A model generated the notes under the pieces. It saw only the letters and a list, made by a program, of their open reading frames with translations. It searched no databases and was not told the origin of the DNA. A program made the translations under genes and the position numbers. Shown here in pieces: positions 36,019 through 44,243 of a DNA stretch of 64,000 nt. This DNA is from Nitrospira_D sp035465795 (GTDB lineage Bacteria > Nitrospirota > Nitrospiria > Nitrospirales > Nitrospiraceae), in the NCBI RefSeq assembly GCF_049546785.1, contig NZ_JBMWAN010000004.1, forward strand, positions 310,001 to 374,000, given 5' to 3'. Positions within the stretch are counted from its first letter, which is position 1. Each line of letters opens with the position of its first letter.

Positions 36019-37118
36019 TGCCGTACAACTGGCAACAAAGCGACTGGCCCAAATTCCGCTATGATCTCTCCGGGATCGAAGAGGTTTTGCTAACCCTTGC
36101 CGAGAAGACCGGTCACACAAACGGACTCTTGAAGGGGCTGGCGGCCGACGCGCAGGTGGAAACCAGCATCGAGATGATGGTCGTCGAGGCGCTGACAACC
36201 TCCGCCATCGAAGGCGAACTGCTGAGCCGCAAAGATGTCATGTCCTCGATCCGGAGGAATCTCGGCATGGAGACCGGCCCTCCCGCAGGAGACAAGAGAG
36301 CCCAAGGCGCCGCCGCGCTCATGATCGACGTCCGAAACACTGTTACCGCCCCACTGACCGAAGAGACGCTGTTCGACTGGCACCGGATGATTATGCGGGG
36401 CCACCGGCATATCGCGGCCGGCCAGTGGCGGACGCATGCCGAACCGATGCAGGTCGTGTCCGGGCCGGTGGGACATGAACGGGTTCATTTCGAAGCGCCG
36501 CCATCCTCACAAATTCCGGAAAAGATGGCTCGTTTCATCCAGTGGTTCAATGACACGGCTCCAGGCGGGACAAAGGAGATTCGGAAGGCGGCCGTACGCT
36601 CGGCGGTCGCGCATCTTTACTTCGAATCAATCCATCCCTTTGAAGACGGCAATGGCCGCATCGGACGGGCCTTGTCCGAAAAGGCGCTCTCGCAGGGGCT
36701 CGGACGGCCCGCATCATTGAGCCTGTCGCGGGCGATCGAAGCCAACCGGAAACAGTATTACGAGGCGCTGCAAGAGGGGCAACGGTCGAACGAGATCACC
36801 GCCTGGGTGACCTGGTTCGTCACCATGGTGCTCGAAGCGCAGATTCAGGCCGAAGAACAGATCGAGTTCACCTTGAAGAAAACGAAACTGTTCGACCGGT
36901 GGAGAGATCAGCTCAATGACCGCCAGATGCAGATCCTTCGCCGCATGCTGGACGAAGGCCCGGCCGGCTTCGAGGGCGGCATGAGCGCCAAGAAATACAT
37001 GACCATCACCGGAGCGTCCAAAGCCACGGCCACGCGTGATTTGCAGGATCTCGCGGACAAAGGTATCGTTGTGCCAGCCGGAGGCGGACGCAGTATCCAT
37101 TACAAGATCAATCTGTAG
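36018..37118 (+). CDS. Fic-domain protein (putative AMPylase) with winged-helix C-terminus
   Basis: 366 residues. An N-terminal DUF4172-like region contains the inhibitory-helix motif TSAIEG (residues 61-66, S/T-x-x-x-E-G), so this is a class II, self-inhibited Fic protein. The catalytic motif HPFEDGNGRIGR is complete (206-217). The C-terminus (MTITGASKATATRDLQDLAD) is a winged-helix DNA-binding domain. It probably transfers AMP to a protein target and represses its own promoter. No separate antitoxin gene is present. The insert lies between two versions of the GlnE-like C-terminus and is probably an acquired module. Confidence 0.88.
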   Translation: MPYNWQQSDWPKFRYDLSGIEEVLLTLAEKTGHTNGLLKGLAADAQVETSIEMMVVEALTTSAIEGELLSRKDVMSSIRRNLGMETGPPAGDKRAQGAAALMIDVRNTVTAPLTEETLFDWHRMIMRGHRHIAAGQWRTHAEPMQVVSGPVGHERVHFEAPPSSQIPEKMARFIQWFNDTAPGGTKEIRKAAVRSAVAHLYFESIHPFEDGNGRIGRALSEKALSQGLGRPASLSLSRAIEANRKQYYEALQEGQRSNEITAWVTWFVTMVLEAQIQAEEQIEFTLKKTKLFDRWRDQLNDRQMQILRRMLDEGPAGFEGGMSAKKYMTITGASKATATRDLQDLADKGIVVPAGGGRSIHYKINL

Positions 37119-37128
37119 AACAATTCAT

Positions 37129-37277
37129 CCGCGGCGACACGAGGAACTTGGCCCTCCCGCCGCGTCGGCTACACGACGGACGATTGGCAGGCAGGCGCGA
37201 AGCACTTGCAGACGGACATCGAGCAGCACATGACGCTGACCAAATCCTTCTTCGAACGGACGTTCGGGGCCCTGTGA
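37129..37277 (+). pseudogene. Second copy of the GlnE-like C-terminus (remnant)
   Basis: Starts 10 bases after the fic stop. It translates in part to RGDTRNLALP and then VGYTTDDWQAGAKHLQTDIE, ending FGAL and TGA, paralleling the last codons of the gene ending at 35874. Relative to that gene 35 bases are missing between two CCCGCC direct repeats, which breaks the frame. The bases differ at many positions, so it is not a fresh duplication. Confidence 0.85.
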
Positions 37278-37328
37278 GTTACAATCCGTCATACTGCGCC
37301 TACGCGACCTGCCACTCATGAGACCCTC

Positions 37329-38315
37329 ATGACTCATCGGTTCACCCCCCGACGCCCATGGCAACGAACAACCCGGTCGTTCGTGCTCATGTCATCCCTC
37401 GTACTGTGCGCCGCCTCGGTTACTTGGGCTGAGACCGAGGGGCGTCATCTCCTGGTCGCCATAGGACCTGAACAGCCCGGCACATCAGGGCCCGACGCCT
37501 CCGTCGTGCCTGCCGAACCGACCCCGGCGCCAACAGCGCCCCAGGCCGAGCGCCCGTCGCATCTGCTTCCCTTCTGGGCTGAAGAGGCCAGGAAGCGGGG
37601 CCACGAACTGCCTCTCACCTACGGCCTGTCGCCCACCTTCACCTACACGGCGCAGGACTTCAGCATCCGGGACCTGAAAATCGGCCTCGGGAACGCGCCG
37701 CCGACCACGCCCATTGCCTTTCTCGGCTTCGATCCCATCCGGGTCAAGGCGTACAACACCATGATGCGCTTCGACGCCTGGGTCCTGCCGTTTCTCAACG
37801 TCTATGGCCTGGCGGGCTACAGCTCAGGGAAGGGCGACACCACGGTGACGATTCCGGCCATCCCCACCGTCACCACGCAACCATCGCGGGTTCCCCTCAC
37901 CATCAATTACGAGGGCCCCACATACGGAGGGGGCATGACGCTCGCCGGCGGGTACGACTGGTTTTTCGCGACCGTGGACGTTAATTTTACCTTGACCGAC
38001 CTGCGCGACGCCTTCACCTCCGATATCAAAACCTTCATCTTCGCCCCGCGCCTCGGCTGGCATGGCACCGCCGGGTGGTTCAAGGGCGGCGTGTGGGCAG
38101 GCACCATGTATATGAATCAAACGGAACTGCTCACCGGCACCGCTGCACTCCCCTCGGGCCTACCGCTGAACTTCGAACTCAAGCAGCAATCGATCGACCA
38201 GTGGAATGCGCTGCTGGGATTCATGTGGGAAATTTCTCCTCGTTTCGTCTACCTGTTGGAAGGAGGCCTCGGCCCACGCGAACAAGTCACTACCTCCCTC
38301 GCCTTCCGGTTTTGA
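37329..38315 (+). CDS. Exported beta-barrel-like outer membrane protein
   Basis: 328 residues. Signal peptide in the first 35 residues (RSFVLMSSLVLCAASVTWA), a proline/alanine linker, then alternating strands such as RFDAWVLPFLNVYGLAGYSS and PTYGGGMTLAGGYDWFFATV, ending in the aromatic FRF expected for an outer membrane barrel. No family name recognised. It lies between the second and third copies of the GlnE-like tail, so it may have been acquired as a second module. Confidence 0.7.
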   Translation: MTHRFTPRRPWQRTTRSFVLMSSLVLCAASVTWAETEGRHLLVAIGPEQPGTSGPDASVVPAEPTPAPTAPQAERPSHLLPFWAEEARKRGHELPLTYGLSPTFTYTAQDFSIRDLKIGLGNAPPTTPIAFLGFDPIRVKAYNTMMRFDAWVLPFLNVYGLAGYSSGKGDTTVTIPAIPTVTTQPSRVPLTINYEGPTYGGGMTLAGGYDWFFATVDVNFTLTDLRDAFTSDIKTFIFAPRLGWHGTAGWFKGGVWAGTMYMNQTELLTGTAALPSGLPLNFELKQQSIDQWNALLGFMWEISPRFVYLLEGGLGPREQVTTSLAFRF

Positions 38316-38394
38316 TCCCAGCCCATCTTCGATATGTACGCAAACCAGACCACAAGAGGGCTAGCGCATGGCGTGCAAATCTGGTCTAATCCGC

Positions 38395-38526
38395 CCGATG
38401 CGACACCGACGCGCCCGACATACCACAGACAACTGGCAAGCAGGGACCAGGCATTTGCAGGCGGACATCTTAAGGCACAGGAGCTTGACACGAGAGTTTT
38501 CTGAGAAGACATTTGGGGGATTGTGA
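38395..38526 (+). pseudogene. Third copy of the GlnE-like C-terminus (remnant, most diverged)
   Basis: Reads TTDNWQAGTRHLQADI, then HRSLTREFSEKTFGGL and TGA, clearly the same tail as at 35755-35874 and 37129-37277. It has no start and is not joined to a gene. It sits about 80 bases after the exported protein and just before the SIR2-like gene. Confidence 0.8.
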
Positions 38527-38587
38527 GCCCTCTTATTTAAATGTGTGAATGCAAGACCTGATGTAGCCCCGATTGGGATTTAGCTTG

Positions 38588-39610
38588 ATGACCGACCGCT
38601 ATTACAGAATTAAGAGTCCAATACTCCTCACTGGCGCGGGATTTTCTAAGCCGTTTGGCGGTTACCTTGCGAGTGAGATGTGGTCTCTCATATTTAACCA
38701 ACTCAGCTCTGGTAATTACAAAGCACTCAAAACCATCCTACGTGGTGAGATGAACTATGAACGCGCTTATGATCTCGTCATGTCTGGAAGCGACTTTAGC
38801 CTTGCCGAAAAATCAGCTTTTTCAAACGCCCTCTTAGAAGCTTATAGCGAACTTGACCGTTCTATATGTGTTCATCTGGGAAACAACAGATCCCAGATTC
38901 AATGCCTTCGGTACTTTATCGAACGATTTGCAGGCGAAGGACAGGAGAGAGGATTTGTTTTCACCCTCAATCAGGATGCTCTGCTCGAAAGGTTCGCGTC
39001 TCTGGGAACAGGGATATTTCAGATCCCGTCTTTAGGCCACCCCGACTGGTTTTCAGGCAGGTTGGAGAACCAGCCTTTCCCTGAAATCGACATATCCAAC
39101 CAACCCCATCTGGAACAATTCAGGAATAATTTCTGGTCGAAAGGAACTGGACTGCAGAATTTCCTATACATAAAACTCCATGGATCGTATGGCTGGAAAT
39201 CCTCACGAACCGGAAACGGTATGGTCATTGGCCATGACAAAGCTGGCAGCATCTCAAGAGAACCACTCTTGAAATGGTATCTCGACGTCTTTCGTGAAGT
39301 TCTGTGCACGCCGAACATAACTCTCGTTGTTGCCGGCTATGGTTTTATGGATCGCCACATCAATGAAGTAATAATTAAAGCGGCCAGTACGGGTCTACAA
39401 CTGCACGTTATTTCACCGATGCAGCCAAGAGACTTTAGAAATCACATCCTGTCAGTCACGGCAACAGCCGGTAACGTTTCTGTACCTTATGGGGCTGAAA
39501 TATGGGAGATGTTGAGCGGGTATCACTGCACCTCCGCAGATAAGATGGTGCCGACCAGTGCGAGCGCCCTGCCTGGAAGTACTTTCTTCAGACAAGTAGG
39601 AATCCATTAA
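38588..39610 (+). CDS. SIR2-like domain protein, possible defence factor
   Basis: 340 residues from the ATG at 38588 (a TTG lies five codons upstream). The N-terminal ILLTGAGFSKPFGGYLASEM is the NAD-binding GAGxS loop. FVFTLNQDALLERF and YIKLHGSYGWK correspond to the SIR2 TxNxD and LHG motifs. VVAGYGFMDRHINEVI matches the C-terminal part of SIR2_2-type proteins. Such stand-alone domains are often NAD-depleting antiphage effectors; that role here is inference from family and setting. The gene is visibly A/T-rich compared with its neighbours. Confidence 0.8.
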   Translation: MTDRYYRIKSPILLTGAGFSKPFGGYLASEMWSLIFNQLSSGNYKALKTILRGEMNYERAYDLVMSGSDFSLAEKSAFSNALLEAYSELDRSICVHLGNNRSQIQCLRYFIERFAGEGQERGFVFTLNQDALLERFASLGTGIFQIPSLGHPDWFSGRLENQPFPEIDISNQPHLEQFRNNFWSKGTGLQNFLYIKLHGSYGWKSSRTGNGMVIGHDKAGSISREPLLKWYLDVFREVLCTPNITLVVAGYGFMDRHINEVIIKAASTGLQLHVISPMQPRDFRNHILSVTATAGNVSVPYGAEIWEMLSGYHCTSADKMVPTSASALPGSTFFRQVGIH

Positions 39611-39778
39611 GCTTAGATGAACAAAGGGGCGGGAATCTTTTCTGATCGCTTGGCTTGATGAACTCACCACCAACCTGGCCTCTTGATATTCAACAGCCTG
39701 CTTCTTGGCCTCAGCTCGTACGCCTGATATTCACCCTTACCCGCATACGTTGCGCACAGCGGCCACCGCCCCATCAAT

Positions 39779-39831
39779 TTGACGACACCCCATCTTCCAC
39801 TGTATTCTGACGACCAGAATTGTGGTCATCA
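39779..39831 (+). promoter_or_regulatory. Promoter and operator of the Phd/RelE pair
   Basis: -35 TTGACG (39779-39784), 18-base spacer, -10 TATTCT (39803-39808). Directly overlapping is a 24-base palindrome at 39808-39831, arms TGACGACCA and TGGTCATCA, a likely binding site for the antitoxin. Confidence 0.65.
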
Positions 39832-39846
39832 TCACGAGAGGTCGCT

Positions 39847-40143
39847 ATGGCTAAAACTTTGTCCTTATCGGAAGTCAAAACCCGCCTACCTGAACTCGTG
39901 GCGGGGGTACAAGAGCGCGAGGAGGAAGTCATCGTCACGAAGAATGGCCGTCCGGCTGCCATCTTGATGAATGTCGATGAATATACCCGCCTTAAAGAGA
40001 CCTTGGATGTCCTGAGCGATCCGGCCATCATGAGTCAAATTGCCGAGAGCCGGGCCTTTTACAAAACGAAACGCAAAGGACTCTCGTTTGAAGACGTGTT
40101 CGGCGAGCCCCTGACGCCCGTCAAGAAGCGGCGAACTGCGTGA
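39847..40143 (+). CDS. Phd/YefM-family antitoxin
   Basis: 98 residues from MAKTLSLSEVKTRLPELVAG, with GAGAGG upstream. The motif VTKNGRPAAILMNVDEYTRL is the Phd/YefM signature. The C-terminal half (SRAFYKTKRKGLSFEDVFGE) would bind the toxin. It represses its own promoter in known systems, and a palindrome at -10 fits that. Its stop overlaps the toxin start (GTGA). Confidence 0.92.
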   Translation: MAKTLSLSEVKTRLPELVAGVQEREEEVIVTKNGRPAAILMNVDEYTRLKETLDVLSDPAIMSQIAESRAFYKTKRKGLSFEDVFGEPLTPVKKRRTA

Positions 40144-40433
40144 CCCCCTTCCGGCCGGACATCCCTCCGCATGTGGCGGACGTGATCCGCTCGCTCCATC
40201 TCGACCTTACGCGATTGATCAAGTCAGCCATTCGCGCCATTGCCGCCAATCCCGAATGTGGAGAGCCGCTCCAGCGGGAACTCGACGGGTTACGGAAGTA
40301 TCGCGTTCGCCGCTTTCGCATCGTCTATGCCATCGATCAGAAGGCACGAGTCATTCGCCTGATGGCCGTTGGCCACCGTCGATATGTGTATGAGGAGCTG
40401 ACCGAGCGGATTCGACGAAAGACCCGAGAATAA
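40140..40433 (+). CDS. RelE/ParE-superfamily toxin
   Basis: 97 residues starting at GTG. The sequence DLTRLIKSAIRAIAANPECG then LQRELDGLRKYRVRRFRIVY and IRLMAVGHRRYVYEEL is the RelE/ParE fold with the basic residues typical of ribosome-dependent RNases. An addiction module with the overlapping antitoxin. Whether it targets mRNA or gyrase cannot be decided here. Confidence 0.9.
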   Translation: MTPFRPDIPPHVADVIRSLHLDLTRLIKSAIRAIAANPECGEPLQRELDGLRKYRVRRFRIVYAIDQKARVIRLMAVGHRRYVYEELTERIRRKTRE

Positions 40434-40498
40434 GGGCCTCAAAACCGAACGCTCTCCATTTCGCGTGACACATCACAAAGCCTGGATAACTTCCCCCG

Positions 40499-41449
40499 TT
40501 ACGCGGCCCTTGTTCGACACAACTGTGCGATTTGCCGCTGCACCGCGGGACGCACGCTGGTGAACGACAGGCCGAATTCACGAGGACTGATCCAGCGCAC
40601 CGTCGCCCCGTCGATGATGAACGGGTGGGCCGCATCCTGCGGGAAGATGCAACATTCCACGCTCTCCCCGACCGGGACAGCCGCAAAACTCGTGATGCGA
40701 CAGCCCCACGGCGAGAGGTCACGCAACACGCCCTCCCCGCTCATCCCTCGATCTTTCGCGGAAAACTGACTCCGCAAACAGACCGGGGCACGGGAATGCC
40801 GACGCTTCTCTGCCGTACGAGTCCGTGCCGCCGTCTGACTGAGCCGGTTCGAGAGCCGGGATGGCTGGACAGGCCGATGGGCCACGCCGGAGAAACCCGC
40901 ACTCGCTCTCTCGAATAAATGATGGCCCCTCAGACTTTCCGCCTTCCGGCTCAGCCATTGCCCGGCCTGTTCCATGAATGCATCCACATGAGGCTTCAAT
41001 TGCCGGCCACGCGTCTTCACCTCTTCCATCCAGACATCCCAGGGACCTTGGGACTGAGGAACCGGCCCTCGCCCGCCTGAGTTCAGACGCGTGATCCGTT
41101 GCGCCACTTCACGAAACCCCGGGTCCTCTCTTTTGATCCGCCCATACAGCTCAAGGCTCTCCTCATGCCGGCCCAGCAATTCCAATGTCTGCCCCATATG
41201 ATAGAGAATGTGTCGTTGTTCTTCGGATGACACCGTGGGTGCCACGACCGCTTGCCGGAATGCCATGACCGCTTCTTCATGGCGGCCCGCCGCCTTCAAG
41301 CACAAGGCGATCTGCACATGCGCTTTTCCAGCATATTGAGGATCGAGGGCGGCTTTTTTGAAATCGTCGATCGCCTGAGGGAACATCTGTACCCGCTTGA
41401 GTACCAGCCCACGGTCATAGTGATCGAATGCCGACATCTGTTTGTCCAT
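40499..41449 (-). CDS. TPR and PilZ domain protein
   Basis: 316 residues from the ATG at 41449 (MDKQMSAFDHYDRGLVLKRV), GGAGG upstream. Two to three TPR-like units lie at about residues 10-110 (AHVQIALCLKAAGRHEEAV). A linker with many arginines follows, then a C-terminal PilZ domain: RRHSRAPVCLRSQF, LRDLSPWGCRITSF (DxSxxG-like) and WISPREFGLSFTSV. Probably a cytoplasmic cyclic-di-GMP responsive adaptor. Confidence 0.78.
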   Translation of the reverse strand: MDKQMSAFDHYDRGLVLKRVQMFPQAIDDFKKAALDPQYAGKAHVQIALCLKAAGRHEEAVMAFRQAVVAPTVSSEEQRHILYHMGQTLELLGRHEESLELYGRIKREDPGFREVAQRITRLNSGGRGPVPQSQGPWDVWMEEVKTRGRQLKPHVDAFMEQAGQWLSRKAESLRGHHLFERASAGFSGVAHRPVQPSRLSNRLSQTAARTRTAEKRRHSRAPVCLRSQFSAKDRGMSGEGVLRDLSPWGCRITSFAAVPVGESVECCIFPQDAAHPFIIDGATVRWISPREFGLSFTSVRPAVQRQIAQLCRTRAA

Positions 41450-42056
41450 GCCTACGCCTCCGTGTTCTCGCACCATGCCCCGGGATACAAAGCCGGATGA
41501 CGAACTCTGCAAGACTAACGCCTTGCACCGGAGCCCTAATTTCCATCACTTATCGAGTCGAGATGCTTCGCAGAGGGATCGAGAACCCGACAGAGCGGCC
41601 AATATGGTACGCGATACTGTAATGGACCGGAATGAACACTTGGCATGCGAGAACCAAAGCGGTCGGAACTCGTTTGTGATCAGGCCCGTTTCATGCGGCG
41701 GGGCAGGATCATGACGGATGTGGGGCGATGCACGGGTAGGACCAGCCTGGTGCGAGCAATGGCATCCAATAGAGCGGGGTCTGCGTTCAGAACGTCACCG
41801 TCATCTGCGCCTAGCCATACCCATGAAACCGTGTCGCGGTGTTGTTGCCTCCATGGAGAGGGTTTGGCGCTAAAGATGGGGGCATCGCTCCTTCAGCCAG
41901 AGCATGCCCCCATCATTGGCTTTTGGACTCCTTCCCCTTAAACTCAGGACCAAGCAGGCCGCGGCTCTCGAATACTTTCACTGGGAGCAGCAGCCCAAGC
42001 CAAACGGCCTGGGCTCGAAGGACGACCGCGGCGGCAGCCGCTCAAGAATTCTTTAC
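41450..42056. other. Intergenic, no supported gene; one strong hairpin
   Basis: About 600 bases without a credible gene. A perfect 11-base stem GATGGGGGCAT / ATGCCCCCATC occupies 41875-41885 and 41904-41914 and is followed by ATTGGCTTTTGG, which is not a convincing terminator. It might mark an unannotated small RNA. Confidence 0.5.
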
Positions 42057-42368
42057 CTACCAGCGATCGCGCTGGCCGCCGACGCCGGTCGCCCCGCGCC
42101 CGGCGCTTCCTGCGCGCGCCTCTTGAGGACGAGCTTCGTTCACTGTGAGTGTGCGTCCGCCCATTTGTGAGCCGTTCAAGGCGCTAATCGCGGCTTGGGC
42201 CTCAGCGTCGGAGGACATTTCGACAAAACCGAACCCCCTGGACTGCCCGGTGAACTTATCCGTGATGATCCGCACTGAAGCGACCACGCCGTGTGGCGCA
42301 AACAAGTCACTCAGCTCCTGCTCCGTCGCCGAATAGGGTACCCCACCGACATACAGCTTCACACCCAT
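42057..42368 (-). CDS. Glycine-rich RRM RNA-binding protein
   Basis: 103 residues, AGGAGG before the ATG. One RNA recognition motif with RNP2 LYVGGVPYSATEQ and RNP1 RGFGFVEMSS, then a short Gly/Arg tail (GSAGRGATGVGGQRDRW). Similar proteins in cyanobacteria and other bacteria are cold-induced; the long upstream region may hold regulation, but none was recognised. Confidence 0.93.
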   Translation of the reverse strand: MGVKLYVGGVPYSATEQELSDLFAPHGVVASVRIITDKFTGQSRGFGFVEMSSDAEAQAAISALNGSQMGGRTLTVNEARPQEARAGSAGRGATGVGGQRDRW

Positions 42369-43043
42369 CGGATTTCCTCCTTTAATGATTAGGACTTACT
42401 TACGGCCCATCAATTGGCTGGTCACTTGTACGTCACCAGACATGAATACTGTATCGGTCGCCGTTCGATTCTATTGTCATGGTTTGTACGACAGAAGAAC
42501 CGGAGGGGAGGAACCGAAGGAGTCGAGATTTTTTTGACAGTCCGGTTTCGCAGACCACGGCGCCCTATCGCTCAACGTTCAGGCCTTGCTCTACCAAGAT
42601 GCCTGGCTCGCATAGGTACGAGGGAAGCGCTCCTCCCGACAAAGATTGAGGGTCAGGGCTTGTAATCACACACAGCTTCCATGATGGCCATCCATTGAAG
42701 ACGTCCTCCCCTTCTGCTCTTCTGTCCGGTCACACGCACCGGCTGCGTCGTGAGGAATGGCGTCTTCCCCGACGCAGAAAGTCCCTCTCGAATAACCAGG
42801 CCCCTCGCCACATGAATCCCCTGTAGGTAATTCACCCTCCCGGTTTCGCCGCACAATCAGGAACTTTGATCGACTCTTCTGTTTGGGTGCAGCTGTTTCC
42901 CTACAACCCTACAGCTCTAGAGATGCAGCAGCCTACATTTACCCTATCAATCCATGGTTTCCGCGGCCAGACAGTGGCATCGGCCTTGCTCATAGTCTTT
43001 CAATCATGACGCTCACACAAATCAACTTCGATGAGGAGTGAAC
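42369..43043. other. Intergenic region around a doubtful small gene
   Basis: 675 bases between the RRM gene and the CxxC protein. Apart from the frame at 42653-42856, nothing supported was seen. A T7 run at about 42530 is not preceded by a clear stem. Confidence 0.4.
42653..42856 (-). CDS. Doubtful small protein
   Basis: 67 codons starting with TTG and no ribosome binding site. The translation (GIHVARGLVIREGLSASGKT, RGGRLQWMAIMEAVCDYKP) looks protein-like, but no family was recognised. It may be the end of a decayed gene. Confidence 0.25.
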   Translation of the reverse strand: MCGETGRVNYLQGIHVARGLVIREGLSASGKTPFLTTQPVRVTGQKSRRGGRLQWMAIMEAVCDYKP

Positions 43044-43247
43044 ATGAAAGTCCTCTGTGCCTGGTGTGAACAGGACGGGAAGCAGGCGCTGATGCGTGAG
43101 AGTGCAGCCGACGCTCACGCCATGGTCACACATGGTATTTGTGACGATCACGAATCCATTCTCCGGAAGCAGGTTGAGGACCTCACTCACGGGCGCAGAC
43201 AGGACTCGCTACGCCCCCGTCTACTTCGCCAATCTGACGCCGCATAA
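43044..43247 (+). CDS. Small CxxC protein, unknown
   Basis: 67 residues from the ATG at 43044, with GAGGAG six bases upstream. MKVLCAWCEQDGKQALMRES has a zinc-finger-like C-x-x-C, and HGICDDHESIL supplies a further Cys and His, so a single zinc site is plausible. Small proteins of this pattern occur in many bacteria; the function is unknown. Confidence 0.7.
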   Translation: MKVLCAWCEQDGKQALMRESAADAHAMVTHGICDDHESILRKQVEDLTHGRRQDSLRPRLLRQSDAA

Positions 43248-43616
43248 CAAGCCTCGAACTCGTAACGGGCTTTCCGGACGACTTGTATGTTGGTCACCTT
43301 CCGAATCGATGAGCTCACGGTCCACTGAATAGACAGACTGGGCGTAGCCGGCCACAAGCATCAGCACTTTTCCCATCGGCCCCTTGTCCAACTCACATGA
43401 ATCCTCGGACAGCTCTTCGAACGGGAGCCTGTCGTCCGACTGGGAACAAACTCAATGAACCGGGAGTCCGTTGTAAGGTCGGCAGGCCCTTGAAGGGCAG
43501 CGTATATCCTCTGTATTCTGCACACGATCAGATGACACCATGACCTGGCCTGGCCTGGCCACACCAAAGGGCCTCGATCCCAAGGCTCAGGGAAACCAAT
43601 GGAGCACAGTGGACCC
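43248..43616. other. Intergenic, nothing recognised
   Basis: About 370 bases with no credible gene. A triple TGGCC repeat occurs near 43545-43560. Confidence 0.4.
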
Positions 43617-44108
43617 ATGATCGAGATCTACACAGACGGTGCCTGTAGCGGCAACCCCGGACCGGGCGGATGGGGCGTGCTGCTCCGCGTCAGCACAACT
43701 GAAACGGAGTTGTGCGGCGGCGAGCCGGCGACGACGAACAATCGCATGGAACTGCTCGCCGTGATTGAGGCCTTACAGTCGTTCAGGGAGCCGGTGGAAG
43801 CGCTGGTCTATACCGATTCGCAGTATGTCCAGAAGGGCATCAGCGAGTGGATCCACAACTGGAAGCGGCGCGGCTGGAAAACGGCAGCCAAGGAGCCCGT
43901 GAAAAATGAGGACCTCTGGCGCCGCCTGGATGCGTTAGCGGCCGGCCATACCATCGAATGGCGTTGGGTCAAGGGACATGCGGGTCATCCGGACAATGAA
44001 CGGGTGGACGCCCTCGCTCGCACCGGCCTGGAACAGGCCCGCCGCGTCGGCAAGGCAGTCGGCGGGACAGTCGAAGAGAAGGACCCGGGGGCCGGGAGGC
44101 TTTTTTGA
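43617..44108 (+). CDS. rnhA: Ribonuclease HI
   Basis: 163 residues from MIEIYTDGACSGNPGPGGWG; an ATG six codons upstream is also possible. The four catalytic acids are visible: Asp in YTDGAC, Glu in NNRMELLAV, Asp in YTDSQYVQKG, and Asp in HPDNERVDALA. It degrades RNA in RNA-DNA hybrids. The C-terminus carries a 20-residue extension. Confidence 0.95.
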   Translation: MIEIYTDGACSGNPGPGGWGVLLRVSTTETELCGGEPATTNNRMELLAVIEALQSFREPVEALVYTDSQYVQKGISEWIHNWKRRGWKTAAKEPVKNEDLWRRLDALAAGHTIEWRWVKGHAGHPDNERVDALARTGLEQARRVGKAVGGTVEEKDPGAGRLF

Positions 44109-44243
44109 TCGCGCAATGCGATGAGATACCGACCGGTCCCCTTTCGCCGGGTAGGGCGGGGGCTTTTTCCATTCCTTCAAACATTTCTCGCCAGCGGCCC
44201 GGATGGCTATCAATCATGCGTGCCGCCATGGCATCATCGCCGC

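Noticed and set aside
41500..41560. GACTAACGCCTTGC stretch resembling an attC end
   Set aside because: No matching partner box within 150 bases.
43240..43295. attC-like sequence overlapping the stop of the small CxxC gene (CATAACAAG .. CTTGTATGTTGG)
   Set aside because: The outer boxes pair weakly and no inner box pair is visible; not strong enough to call beside the two sites at 2001-3030.
44109..44170. Terminator after rnhA
   Set aside because: T-runs are present, but the preceding G/C stretches do not form a clean stem.
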